Origin: Saccopteryx bilineata
Lineage: Eukaryota > Chordata > Mammalia > Chiroptera > Emballonuridae
Reading direction: 5' to 3'
NCBI RefSeq assembly: GCF_036850765.1
Contig: NC_089493.1
Location: 12,835,632-12,899,631, forward strand
Length of the DNA stretch: 64,000 nt
A program made the translations under genes and the position numbers. The notes below the pieces were generated by a model, which saw nothing but the letters and a program-made list of their open reading frames with translations, ran no database searches and was not told where the DNA came from. Shown piece by piece: positions 1 to 10,449 of this stretch. The stretch's first letter is position 1. Each line of letters begins with the position of its first letter.

Positions 1-1168
1 CTTCTCTTCCCTCTACTGTCTAAGCCACTGATGTATCTGTCCCAGCCCCTGAGGAAGGTGGATTTGAAGTAAGGACAGGAGGAGAAAGGACCACGCCTGA
101 GGGGAAGACGTCAAACACATCCTCCCCATCTTCCTCCTCCACAGAAGGAGGGGGTGAGAGGAGGGGACCAAGGCGCCGAGAACAGGAGGATGCGACGGGT
201 CTGAGCAGGGCTCCCAGCTTCCTGCTCGGCCGGGCTGATTCGTTTAGTCACCGAGTGAACTTTGAGCACCTGCTGTGTGCGGGCCCTGAACCAGCGACCC
301 AGGGGTGGCTGTGGCACCACTGCCCCCGGAGGGTTCACAGTCTAGAAGAGAGCTCGGGCACGCACAGTCCATGGGGACCCCAGCACAGAGCAGGGCCCCC
401 ACCCCTTCACCAGAGGGACTCCAGGAAGACTTTCAGGAGCAGGGGCAGCTAGGACCACAGGTGACAAAAGCACAGAAGCGAACCAGATAAGGGGCGATGA
501 GGAACATTTGCTGAAAACTTCAAAACAATGGAGAAAGTGCTGGCAAATGTCACTGGGAACTGTCTCTGCTCTCAGCTGCCGGGAACCTGCGTTTCATTCT
601 GCCCTGGGCCAAGGTGGAAGGGAGGCCTTTGTCCAACAGCCCCCTCCCGGGGCTCCCCAACCCAGAGTGGCATTTCCCGTCCTTTGTTTGGGCTTCATTC
701 TCCCATTTCTCTTCTCCATTGGGTCATATCCTCTCTTTACAGGGAAACGCTCTGGAACCATCTGGCCACTTCCTCCCAGGACACTGCCTGCCCCACCATT
801 CGTACCCTAGGGTCCCAGGGAGGGAGGGCCCTGTGGTCATCATGTACACATGGTCAGTCCACAGGAGCTGGCTGGCATTCAGCCTCTAAGAGCCACAGGG
901 ACCAACAGTGACTGCTTGCAAGTTTCCCAGGAATCACCATCTTCCAGGGGACCCCTCCAAGTGGAGGGGGTGGGGGTGGGGGGGTAGAGAGAGCTGACCA
1001 GGGGTCGCCGGAAGCAGAGCACCTAGAGGCTGCTGCACCCACCTGGGCGGAGACAGTGGAGTAGGAGGGGAGGGACAGAGGACAGAAGTGAGGCAGAGGG
1101 GACAGGGCACCGGGCCATGCTCGCTGTGGAGGGGGGAGGAGGCCCCAGGATGGCTCCTAGGCTTAGAG

Positions 1169-1693
1169 CAGGGGTCCCCAAACTTTTTACACAGGGGGCC
1201 AGTTCACTGTCCCTCAGACCATTGGAGGGCCAGACTATAAAAAAAAAACTATGAACAAATCCCTATGCACACTGCACGTATCTTATTTGAAGTAAAAAAA
1301 CAAAAACGGGAACAAATATAATATTTAAAATAAAGAACAAGTAAATTTAAATCAACAAACTGACCGGTATCTCAATGGGAACTATGGGCCTGCTTTTGGC
1401 TAATGAGATGGTCAATGTCTGGTTCCATATTTGTCACTGCTAGCCGTAACAAGTGATATGACGAGCTTCCAGAGCCTTAACGCGGCTGTCCCGCGTCACC
1501 GGAAGTAGTACTGTATGTGAGCCACACCGCACTTTGCGGCGCCGCCATATACAGTACTCTAGGAGCACAGGATGTGGATGCATCTCACTGACCACCAATG
1601 AAAGAGGTGCCCCTTCCGGAAGTGCAGCGGGGTGTGGATAAATGGCCTCAGGGAGCCGCATGCAGCCCACGGGCCGTAGTTTGGGGACCCCTG
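1169..1693. mobile_element. Non-autonomous hAT DNA transposon, 525 bp
   Basis: Perfect 16-bp terminal inverted repeats (CAGGGGTCCCCAAACT at the left and its complement at the right) flanked by an exact 8-bp target-site duplication, GCTTAGAG, at 1161-1168 and 1694-1701. Eight-base duplications and CAGxGG ends are hallmarks of hAT elements. It has no transposase frame. The ends and duplication are uneroded, so the copy is probably fairly young. Confidence 0.9.
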
Positions 1694-1813
1694 GCTTAGA
1701 GGCTCAGGGTGGAGTGGTTGCTATTGATTCACACTGGGAGCCTGGAGGGCTGATATTCATGGTTAGGGGGTACTGACATTCAAAGTGGGGTGGCAGAAAG
1801 CAGCCTCCTGGGG

Positions 1814-2140
1814 CCTGACCAGGCAGTGGCGCAATGGATGGTGCATCGGGCTGGGATGTGGAGGACCCAGGTTCGAGACCCCAAGGTCGCTAGCTTGAGC
1901 GTGGGCTCATCTGGTTTGAGCAAGGCTCACCGGCTTGGACCCAGGGTCCCTGGCCCGAGCAAAGGGTTACTCAGTCTGCTGAAGGCCCATGGTCAAGGCA
2001 CATATGAGAAAGCAGTCAATGGACAACTAAAGTGTCGCAACGAAAAACTGATGATTGATGCTTCTCATCTCTCTCTGTTCCTGTCTGTCTGTCCCTGTCT
2101 ATCCCTCTCTCTGACTCTCTCTCTGTCTCTGAAAAAGAAA
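1814..2140 (+). mobile_element. tRNA-derived bat SINE (VES-like, long form)
   Basis: A tRNA-like head with box-B-like GGTTCGAGACC, a middle of repeated CTTGAGC/GGCTCATC phrases, then a TCTC-rich end and short A-rich tail. The same layout occurs in reverse at 6900-7188 and in sense at 25873-26143. Confidence 0.75.
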
Positions 2141-2200
2141 GCAGACTCCTGGGAAGTTGCAATGGTTTTGTAGGTGATCTTAGTGACAGTTACACAGGTC

Positions 2201-2229
<29 letters not shown>
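2201..2229. repeat. (TA)n microsatellite
   Basis: An uninterrupted AT dinucleotide run shortly after the SINE tail, within AT-rich sequence. Confidence 0.95.
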
Positions 2230-2233
<4 letters not shown>

Positions 2234-2434
2234 ATTTATATAACATTTATTATATATTATAGATATGTAAATATATGAGTATATGTAAAAATTAATCCAC
2301 TGTACACTTAAGGTTTCTGTGGTTTATGCCAGTTATACCTCATGGAAAAGTTATAAAACAGTAGAGTGAGATTAAAGTGCTGGAAGGGAATGGGAGCCCA
2401 AGATGAAGCCAGAGGCCGTGCTCCTGTCTCTGCC

Positions 2435-2675
2435 TCATTTATCCATCCATTATCCGCTCATCCACCAGTCTGTTCACCCAGCCAGCCAGCCAACCAACCA
2501 GCAGTCTGTGCATCCCTCCATCCCTCCCTTTCTTCCCCCTCTTTTCCTCCCTTCCTCCTTCCCTCCCTCCCTCCCTTCTCTCTCTCCATTCATCCATCTA
2601 TCCATCCCTCCCTCCCTCCATCCATCCATTCATCCTCCATCCATCCATCCATCCATCTATCCACCCATCCATCGT
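2435..2675. repeat. CATC/CTCC simple repeat
   Basis: An imperfect array of CATC, CTCC and TCCA units. It creates Ser/Pro/His-rich open frames on the plus strand that are not genes. Confidence 0.9.
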
Positions 2676-5306
2676 CCCTCCTTAGTCCCTCCTGTAAGCT
2701 GTCATCCTTGGCTCTTGGTCCCTAAGAAAGTCTGGGGAATGCTCTTCAGCCATTTGTTCTGCCCTCAAATGAGATCCCAGGGCACAGCAAAGGCCAGAGT
2801 GGGCAGGGCATGGCTCCCTGGGCTCCTCTGCATGGTGCCCACTCTTGCTACCATTATGATCAGATCCTTAAGAACTGTCCCTAAATGTGGGAGGCCCTAC
2901 TTACAAGCAACTCACAGAGCAGAGATTGGGACATTTCTCTGCCCCTAAATAACCCAGCCTCACCACCAGCTCAGGCCACAGCTCTGCCCAGCATCTCCTA
3001 ATGACTCAGGGAACCCCAGGAAGTGACCCACTGAACTCTAGTATGACCATTCCAGTTCTTTTGAACACTGCGCCACCTCATGTCCCTGCACCTTCTGCTG
3101 CCTGGAAGGCCCTTCCCCACCCCACCCCCCTTCCTTTCCTTGCTATTTATATCCTGCTCGTCCTATAAGACCTAGCTGAGTGCTACCTCCTCCAGGCAGC
3201 CTGCCTCGAGCTCTCTGAATACCCTAAGTGCCCATTTTCAGTGTCCCCATGCAGCTTGCTGTGCCCACTTCCATCCTGGCACCTGCAATGACCTTTCATG
3301 TTGACCCCTCTGTGGATCCTGAGTGCCTATCCAGGATCCCTCACTGTCTCCCAGAGCAAGCCTGTGCCTGACCCAGATGTGGGGCTCAACAAACATGTTT
3401 GTACCTTTGCTTTAAAAGTATTCCCTTTTATTTTCTTTATAAGGGTGGTGAATTATTAATACATTTATGAAGGACTGGGTAGAAACTCAAAGGGATAATT
3501 TTCCATCCCCCAGGGTGAGTGTCTGAGGGTGTGTGTTTGGCTGGGTTCACTCTTTTATGTCTGTGTGAATCAGGAGTCATGTGTGAGGCCGCCCCCTGAG
3601 GGGATTTTTCCAGTTCAGACCAGGAAGTGCAAAGAAAGCACAGAAGGCCCTGTGGGTCCCTCGAGGTCCAACCATTTCCCCAGAAAAATGTCATTTCAGC
3701 TGCCAAACCCTGCTTCTCCCCTCCCCTCCCACCCAGCAGCCTGGCATTACCAGGAACCGGTGCCATTACCAAGAACTGGGAAAGTTCTGAGCCACAGTGG
3801 GAAGAGCCCAGAGTGCGGTGAAGATGAAGCACAGGTGAAGCTGTCAGCTCACAGGTGAAGTCACTTCTGCCCTGGGATTTAGATGTAAACTCAGGGCTTT
3901 GGCCCCTCCATCCCATGGTCCAAATTACTCTGGAAAATTCCCCCCGAAGGTGCTCTGTAGAGACTGACGCTCCACCAGCTTCTCTCCCAGGTGAGTGGTC
4001 CCGGCTCTGCTTGGGCACCAGGGGAGGTGGGTTGGGGTCCGGAGTCATTCAGGGGGCGGGGTCTGCTCCTGGAGAGCTGGGAACGAGGCGGCAGGAGTCC
4101 AGTGCTCAGGCTCTGCGCTGGGGGCCGAACCGCACCACCGATGGGGCTGGCGTCTCCCTCCTGTGCTGTCCCCGCCCTCCGCGCAGGCAGGGCCACAGAG
4201 CCTGAACCTCGGTGTGACGCTTGCCCCTCTGCACGTGCCCTGCCGGTGGCTGGCTCTGCAGGCAGACGAGCTCACACAAAAGCCACCCCGTGGGGCCCGA
4301 GTCTCTCGCTGAAAGCCTTCACCTGGCTCCCCCTCACTTTTTCGTAAGACCCTCAAGTGAGAGGCCACCATTTTGGTGGATGCAGCTAACATGAGATCCC
4401 TCTGCCGGGGGGCCCCAGACTACCCAGACAATTCGATGAAACCACGGATCCTTGCCCAGAAAACTCCATGAATGGGACCCTTTTGCAAAGTATTTCAAAG
4501 AACTCATGGAATCAGAAGCCCTCCCCCACTGGGGCATGCCCCCTGCCGACTACTCCCCCCAGAGTGGCCTCCCTTGCCGGCACTGAGCTGTCTTCATCTC
4601 CTAGCTGACAGTCCCCGCCACGCCTCCTTTCCAGACTGCCTCCCCTCCTACAGGTGTGTTCCTCCAGCCCCCCTCCCCGTCCTCTCCCCACCTGAGTGCC
4701 CCCTTAGCGCTCTGTGGAATGGCTAACTGTCCCCTTCCACCAGAGGTTTCAGGGCCCTGGCTGGATTGTAAACTCCTTGGAAGGGGCCACAGGACACCTA
4801 TGGCTCCAGCATACCTCCGTACAGTGCACTTCACCTCGCTGTGCTGCACAGATCTTACTTTTTTTATTTTTAATCGAAGGCAGGACCGTCCCTGCCAGTA
4901 GAAGATCACAATTCACCTCATTGCGGTACTCGCTCTATGGCAGCGGTCTGAACCAGCCCGAGCACCTCCCAGTCTGTGTGTTCATGGTCCTTCCAACATG
5001 CTGCTGGCCCCATGTTACAGACAAAGAAAAGGAGGCTCAGGGAGGGCAAGCAGCTTGCCTAAAGTCAAACTAGAAGGAGAATGGTCATGGATACCAGGTC
5101 TTCCATGATCATTTAGGATCAGGAGTGTCAAAGGTCACCCAATCCAGTTCAGCTCGGACACTTAGCCTCTAGGTCGGCCCTGCCTCTGGCTGTTGATGGG
5201 CAGCCATGGAGGTGCTGGCCCCACGGCTCACGGCTCTGAAAACCGGGCCTGCTCCTCACGCACGGCAAAAGCCGCTTGCATGGAGCGGCCTGTAGGGGTC
5301 TCATAC

Positions 5307-5458
5307 CTTATTGATGGACGGGAGCGCCTCAATCCAGTTTTGTTCCCCAGCTGCTCTGGAGGGCCCAGTTGCCTTCCTCAGATAACGTCCGTGGACCTCA
5401 CATGAGTTCAGGATGTGCAGAGCGCAGGCCAAGGCATAGCCTCCCCAGTTAGAAACAC
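5307..5458 (-). CDS. DGLUCY: DGLUCY coding exon 11 (penultimate coding exon)
   Basis: It encodes residues about 522-572: [19 protein letters not shown], then [14 protein letters not shown] and [10 protein letters not shown]. The SNWGGY.L motif completes the conserved DUF4392 core. The acceptor is TTGTTCTAG|GTGTTT after a T-rich tract, and the donor is AATAAG|GTATGA. It ends in phase 0. The expected last exon (about 49 codons, starting EEKMLG in human) was not found between here and position 1, so it should lie to the left of this window. Eleven exons total 1716 nt. Confidence 0.94.
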
Positions 5459-5724
5459 CTAGAACAAAAAAAAAGCTTTCAACATAGAACTGGAAAGGTC
5501 ATGTAGTCCATCACCCTGCCTCTGAGCATCAGAACTCTTCTCCAGAATGGTCCTAAGGCCAGTGGTACCAGTAGTGCCTGGAACTTGTTGGAAACACTAA
5601 TTCATGGGCAGTAGCCCAAATCTACATAATCAGAAACTCAGCAGGGAGTGGGGAGTAGGTGCCTGTTAATGAGCCCTCAGGTGATGCTGATTCAAGTTCA
5701 AGTTTGAGAAGCATTACTCTAAGC

Positions 5725-5926
5725 CAGTAGTTTTCAACCTTTTCACACTTGGGGACTGGTGAAAATTGGAGAATTATTTCAGGGACTGCTAAGGCAGAAA
5801 TCACCCTGAGCATAAGCGAATTCAACCAAGATCATTGGGTCTGTAATCTTTGTACAACATCAGGGTGGTTAACTCTTTTGTGGACCGCCATGAACTCTTC
5901 TGCAGACCAGTGGTTGAGAAACACTG
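5725..5926. mobile_element. hAT element relic, about 200 bp
   Basis: The left end CAGTAGTTTTCAACC and the complement of the right end, CAGTGTTTCTCAACC, are matching inverted repeats. The flanks CTCTAAGC (5717-5724) and CTCTAAAC (5927-5934) form an 8-bp duplication with one mismatch. There is no coding capacity. Confidence 0.8.
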
Positions 5927-6852
5927 CTCTAAACCATCTGGGTGATGCACGGTTCACAGCCATCAGAGATAAGATTCAGGCTATAGCTCGAGGACGCCAG
6001 TCCAGAACTCTTTCGTGTGGTGGCTAGCCTGAAGCCTCAGGCTGCGTGGAAGCCCGGCCTCAGAGGGGCAGGTGACCGCTCCATCCGGCTATGCTATCCC
6101 ACCTCTTCCTGTGCCTGGAGATGACCCCCGAGTCAGCCTCCCTTCCTTCCTCTTTTCTCACCAGCCCCAAAGGCACATGGCATGAAATACAAGGCATCTA
6201 TCAGGATACCGCGGGGGAGATGAAGTGATGGTAATGATACCGTAGTTCCCTGATTCTAAGATATACCTTTTATTTTTTACATTTACATCTCTGAGATTGA
6301 GATGCCACTCACAGTTAATACGATCTTGCAGTTACAAATGGCAGCGTTTTCCTTTCTTAGCGGGACACAAAATAACGGCAATTCACGTCATCAATGGCAT
6401 CGTATAGTCAATGGAACAGGGTGACTTGCTTTGATTGGTGTGAGGCACTGTTCCAAGGCCTCCCAAGCATTAGCTCCTGGAGTCCTTACAATCAGCCTGG
6501 CCACGCCCATGGGGTTTCAATGATATGAAGAACCTACATTCTGGGGGGCAGATACACTAGAGGAAATCTGAGGATTTCCAAAGAAATTTTCCCTCCCCCT
6601 TGGACCCAAGACCCTGGGAGAAGGAGCCGGGCAGACCAGGGGTCTGCCAACCACAAGCATGCTCGGGAGGCCTGAGGGTTTCCTCCTCCTCTTCTGGGTG
6701 TCCCCGCTGAGAGGCAATCCGGAGTGAGACCAGAGGCACAGGACGTGGGGCATCTTTTCCTAGGATGACTTGCCCTCCCTAGATCGTCTTTGCTGAGGTG
6801 TCTAGGCCTTTTGCCCATTTTTTAAATGGGGTTGTTTGTCCTCTTATGGTAG

Positions 6853-6856
<4 letters not shown>

Positions 6857-6898
<42 letters not shown>
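6857..6898. repeat. (TG)n microsatellite at a SINE tail
   Basis: About 21 TG units. They lie directly at the 3' tail of the adjacent minus-strand SINE and inside its target-site duplication, so the array grew from that tail. Confidence 0.95.
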
Positions 6899-6899
<1 letters not shown>

Positions 6900-7188
6900 C
6901 AGAGACAGAGAGAGTCAGAGAGAGAGAGAGACAGATAGGGACAGACAGACAGGAAGGGAGATGAGAAGCATCAATTCTTGGTTGCGGCACCTTAGTTGTT
7001 CATTGATTGCTTTTTTATATGTGCCTTGACCAGGGAGCTACAGCAGAGCGAGTGACCCCTTGCTCAAGCCAGTGACATTGGGCTCAAGCCAGTGGCCCCA
7101 CGCTCAAGCCGGCAAGCTCAGGGTTTCAATCCTGGATCCTCTGCATCCCAGTCCGACACTATATCCACTGCGCCACCGCCTGGTCAGG
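6899..7188 (-). mobile_element. tRNA-derived bat SINE (VES-like, long form)
   Basis: The reverse complement begins CCTGACCAGGCGGTGGCGC and ends in a TCTC-rich region. The flanks CTTATGGTAGATTTTG and CTTATGGTGGAATTTT form the target-site duplication, which also encloses the TG microsatellite. Confidence 0.8.
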
Positions 7189-7294
7189 CTTATGGTGGAA
7201 TTTTAAGATAACAAGCTTCTGGCTGGACAGGCTCTAAGCCAGGCCCCTCCCCCTAGGCAGCCAGGCCCAACTGGCTGGCCCTCTGAGCACTCAC

Positions 7295-7414
7295 CGGCAA
7301 TGACAGCAAAGTCAGCCTCCACGTCACAGGCGATGACATCCCCATTTCGTATGTGGCGCTTCACGGCCTCCTTGACTTTGCCCATCCCAAGTTCGTTGCC
7401 TCCGTCACCAACCC
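7295..7414 (-). CDS. DGLUCY: DGLUCY coding exon 10 (DUF4392 domain, Gly-rich loop)
   Basis: It encodes residues about 482-522: the glycine-rich [18 protein letters not shown], then [17 protein letters not shown]. The GDGGNE.GMG loop and the acidic CDVEADF block are near-invariant in DUF4392 and are likely ligand- or metal-binding (inference). The acceptor is CCCTCCAG|GGGTTGG and the donor is ATTGCCG|GTGAGT, phase 1 to phase 1. The exon is 120 bp. It lies 6.9 kb from exon 9 because a Tigger element, a minisatellite and SINEs swell the intron. Confidence 0.94.
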
Positions 7415-8462
7415 CTGGAGGGAGGACACACGGTGTCAGTATGCAGGATCAGGCCGTGCCGGGGGTGGTCTGGGGGCAGGGCCACCCTCCACCCGTGCCT
7501 CGCTGCCTCTGGGAAGGGAAAGGGGTTGGCTCTGGATACAGTTTCAGACAAGCAGGTGAGATGTACTTCTTTAACTATTTTAGAAACTTCCTTTGTTAAA
7601 AACGAGTCAAAGTCTGGAACTCACCAGAGCGTGGCTGTCTCCCCTCCTGGTCATGTTCTCTAGTCACGAATAGAGCGCAATGATGGCGAGGGGCTTCCTC
7701 TCCTTTCCTGAGTGGCTTTTGCTCAGAGAGAGGTCACAAGTCCCTGAGCCCCATTAGTGTGACCAGGTGGCATTCCATTGGCACAGTTGAACGGTATAGA
7801 TTTTTAAAGTCAATTTGGTAATTTACTTTAACAGTTTCTGTTTAAAGATTGTGAGATGTATGCGTGTCAGTTCACGTTTATCTACACCAACCAGAGGGGT
7901 GCCTGGTTAACATCTGGAGCGGCCTAATCAGGAAGACACACTCAGGGCTGGTTGGTTAGCATTTGAAAGAGACCATAGTCTAAAGCCCAACCTGTTAATC
8001 TGCTCCAGAGGGTTTGTTAATCAGCGTAATAAATGCTAGAACAATATGTTTGAATAAGTAAATGTTAAGACATGATTTAATCCATCGGTGAAATTAATAG
8101 TGTTCAAAATAGGTGAACTGGCTAAAAATAATGAACAGGCACCTCCACCCTCACAGGAACAGTGGGTACACTAAGCAGCCCTGCAGCCTGTGTCCTGGGA
8201 GGTGGTCCCCTGTGTCCAGGTGTTTCTGGAGGAGGATGCCGTAGACTAGGACAGTGGGGTCTGCTTGTACAAGGTGGCTGGAGCGGCCTCGAGATGGACA
8301 AATATTGGCCAAGTGCTTGCCCACGTGCCTCGGAGCAGAGCCAGGCCTCTTGACCCCGCAGAACGGCTGCCTATCCCGCGCCACTAACAAGGACACCCTC
8401 CAAGAAACGCACCATCAGGCGGTGTGGTGGCGCAGACAGACGTCAGAGCGCACCTCCGCACC

Positions 8463-9405
8463 GCGCAGTGGTCCAGCCCGCCAGTCCACACCTGGGCTCT
8501 GTGGCCACCCCGCGGTGGTCCAGCCCTCCACACACCTGGGCTCCTGGCCACCCCGCGGTGGTCCAGCCCGCCACACCCCCAGGCTCTGTGGCCACCCCGC
8601 GGTGGTCCCCACCGCCACACCCCTGGGCTCTGTGGCCACCCCGCGGTGGTCCAGCCCGCCACACACCCGGGCTCTGTGGCCACCCCGCAGTGGTCCAGCC
8701 CGCCACACACTCGGGCTCTGTGGCCACCCCGCGGTGGTCCAGCCCGCCAGTCCACACCCGGGCTCTGTGGCCACCCCGTGGTGGTCCAGCCCGCCACACA
8801 CCCGGGCTCTGTGGCCACCCCGTGGTGGTCCAGCCCGCCACACACCCGGGCTCTGTGGCCACCCCGCGGTGGTCCCCACCGCCACACACCCGGGCTCTGT
8901 GGCCACCCCGCAGTGGTCCAGCCCGCCACACACCCGGGCTCTGTGGCCACCCCGCGGTGGTCCAGCCCGCCAGTCCACACCCGGGCTCTGTGGCCACCCC
9001 GCGGTGGTCCAGCCCGCCACACACCCGGGCTCTGTGGCCACCCCGCGGTGGTCCAGCCCGCCACACACCCGGGCTCTGTGACCACCCCGCGGTGGTCCAG
9101 CCCGCCAGTCCACACCCGGGCTCTGTGGCCACCCCGCGGTGGTCCAGCCCGCCAGTCCACACCTGGGCTCTGTGGTCACCCCGCGGTGGTCCAGCCCGCC
9201 ACACACCCGGGCTCTGTGGCCACCCCGCGGTGGTCCAGCCCGCCAGTCCACACCTGGGCTCTGTGGTCACCCCGCGGTGGTCCAGCCCGCCACACACCCG
9301 GGCTCTGTGGCCACCCCGTGGTGGTCCAGCCCACCACACACCCGGGCTCTGTGGCCACCCCGCGGTGGTCCAGCCCGCCACACACCTGGGCTCTGTGGCC
9401 ACAGA
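8463..9405. repeat. GC-rich minisatellite, 44/47-bp unit, about 21 copies
   Basis: The unit is CCGCCACACACCCGGGCTCT followed by GTGGCCACCCCGCGGTGGTC and CAGC. A variant with GTCCACACC is 3 bp longer. Copies differ by a few bases. Because 44 and 47 are not multiples of three yet contain no stop, several frames of up to 347 codons run through it on both strands; these are artefacts. Confidence 0.97.
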
Positions 9406-9914
9406 TCTGTGCAGCACACCAGTGTACCAGAGAGCAGGCAGTCATAACACGAATGGTATTTGTGTAGCTACCCATGGAAGAGGCACAGTAAAAATACAGT
9501 ATTAGAGGATTAAAAAAAAATGGCACATCTGTCCAGGGCACTTATCGTGAACAGAGCTTGTAGGACCGGAAGCTGCTCTGGGTAAGGGGGTGGTGAGTGA
9601 GTGTGGAGGCCCAGGACATTACTGTACATTATTGTAGACTTTATAGATACTGTATTCTTAGGCTACCCCACATTTATTTTTAAAATATTTTTCTTTCTTC
9701 AATAACAAATTTACCTCAGCTTATTATAACGTTTTCACTTAAAAAAACTTAAAATTTTTTTAACCTCTTGACTCTTTTGTACTAGTACCACTTAACTTAA
9801 AACACAAACACATGGTACAGCAGTATGAAACTAGTTTATTTCTTTATATCCTTATTATATAAGCTTTTGTCTATTTAAACAATTTAAAAATTTTTAAACT
9901 ATTTTTATATTTTT

Positions 9915-10295
9915 AAAAATTTATTTATTTATTTATTTTTTGTATTTTTCTGAAGCTGGAAACGGGGAGGCAGTCAGACTCCCGCATGCGCCCGACCGGG
10001 ATCCACCCGGCACGCCCACCAGGGGGCGATGCTCTGCCCATCTGGGGCATCACTTTGTTGTAACCAGAGCCATTCTAGTGCCTGAGGCAGAGGGCACAAA
10101 GCCATCTTCAGCGCCCGGGCAAACTTTGCTCCAATGGAGCCTTGGCTGCAGGAGGGGAAGAGAGAGAGAGGAAGGAGAGGGGGAGGGGTGGAGAAGCAGA
10201 TGGGCGCTTCTCCTGTGTGCCCTGGCTTGGAATCGAACCCGGGACTCCTGCACACCAGGCCAACGCTCTACCACTGAGCCAACCGGCCAGGGCAA
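9915..10295 (-). mobile_element. Rhin-1-like SINE inside the Tigger relic
   Basis: The reverse complement begins GCCCTGGCCGGTTGGCTCAG, has box B as GGTTCGATTCC, then the TCTC-rich middle and the GATGGCCC.GGGCGCTG-type body, ending CAGCTTCAGAAAAATAC and a T/A-rich tail. It interrupts the Tigger sequence. Confidence 0.9.
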
Positions 10296-10449
10296 AAATT
10301 TTAACTATTTTTAAAAACCAAGACACAAACACACTCATTATCCTAGGCCACACAGGGTCAAGATCATCAGTGCCACTGTCTTCCACGCCACATGTTGTCC
10401 CCCTGGAAGATCCTCACAGACAATAACATGCGTGGAGCTGTGTCTCCTA

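Larger units (their letters stand above)
1..5306 (-). other. DGLUCY: DGLUCY last intron (partial)
   Basis: Non-coding. It holds a hAT element (1169-1693), a VES-like SINE (about 1814-2140), a TA microsatellite and a CATC-type simple repeat. Between 2700 and 5306 I see only unique or very old sequence, including a MIR-like piece near 4980-5080. No open frame here resembles a known protein, and the final DGLUCY exon was searched for by eye and not seen. Confidence 0.8.
5459..7294 (-). other. DGLUCY: DGLUCY intron 10
   Basis: Non-coding intron between exons 10 and 11. It contains a 202-bp hAT relic (5725-5926) and a minus-strand SINE with a TG microsatellite (6857-7188). The segment 6235-6420 looks like an old DNA-transposon remnant but was not identified. 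The rest shows nothing recognisable. Confidence 0.8.

Noticed and set aside
2366..2948. Plus-strand frames rich in Ser, Pro and His
   Set aside because: They are translations of the CATC/CTCC simple repeat.
8463..9405. Regularly spaced repeats as a possible CRISPR array
   Set aside because: Units are directly tandem without unique spacers, in a mammalian intron.
8254..9505. Several open frames of 258-347 codons on both strands
   Set aside because: They run through the 44/47-bp minisatellite in multiple frames at once and have only repeat-encoded sequence.
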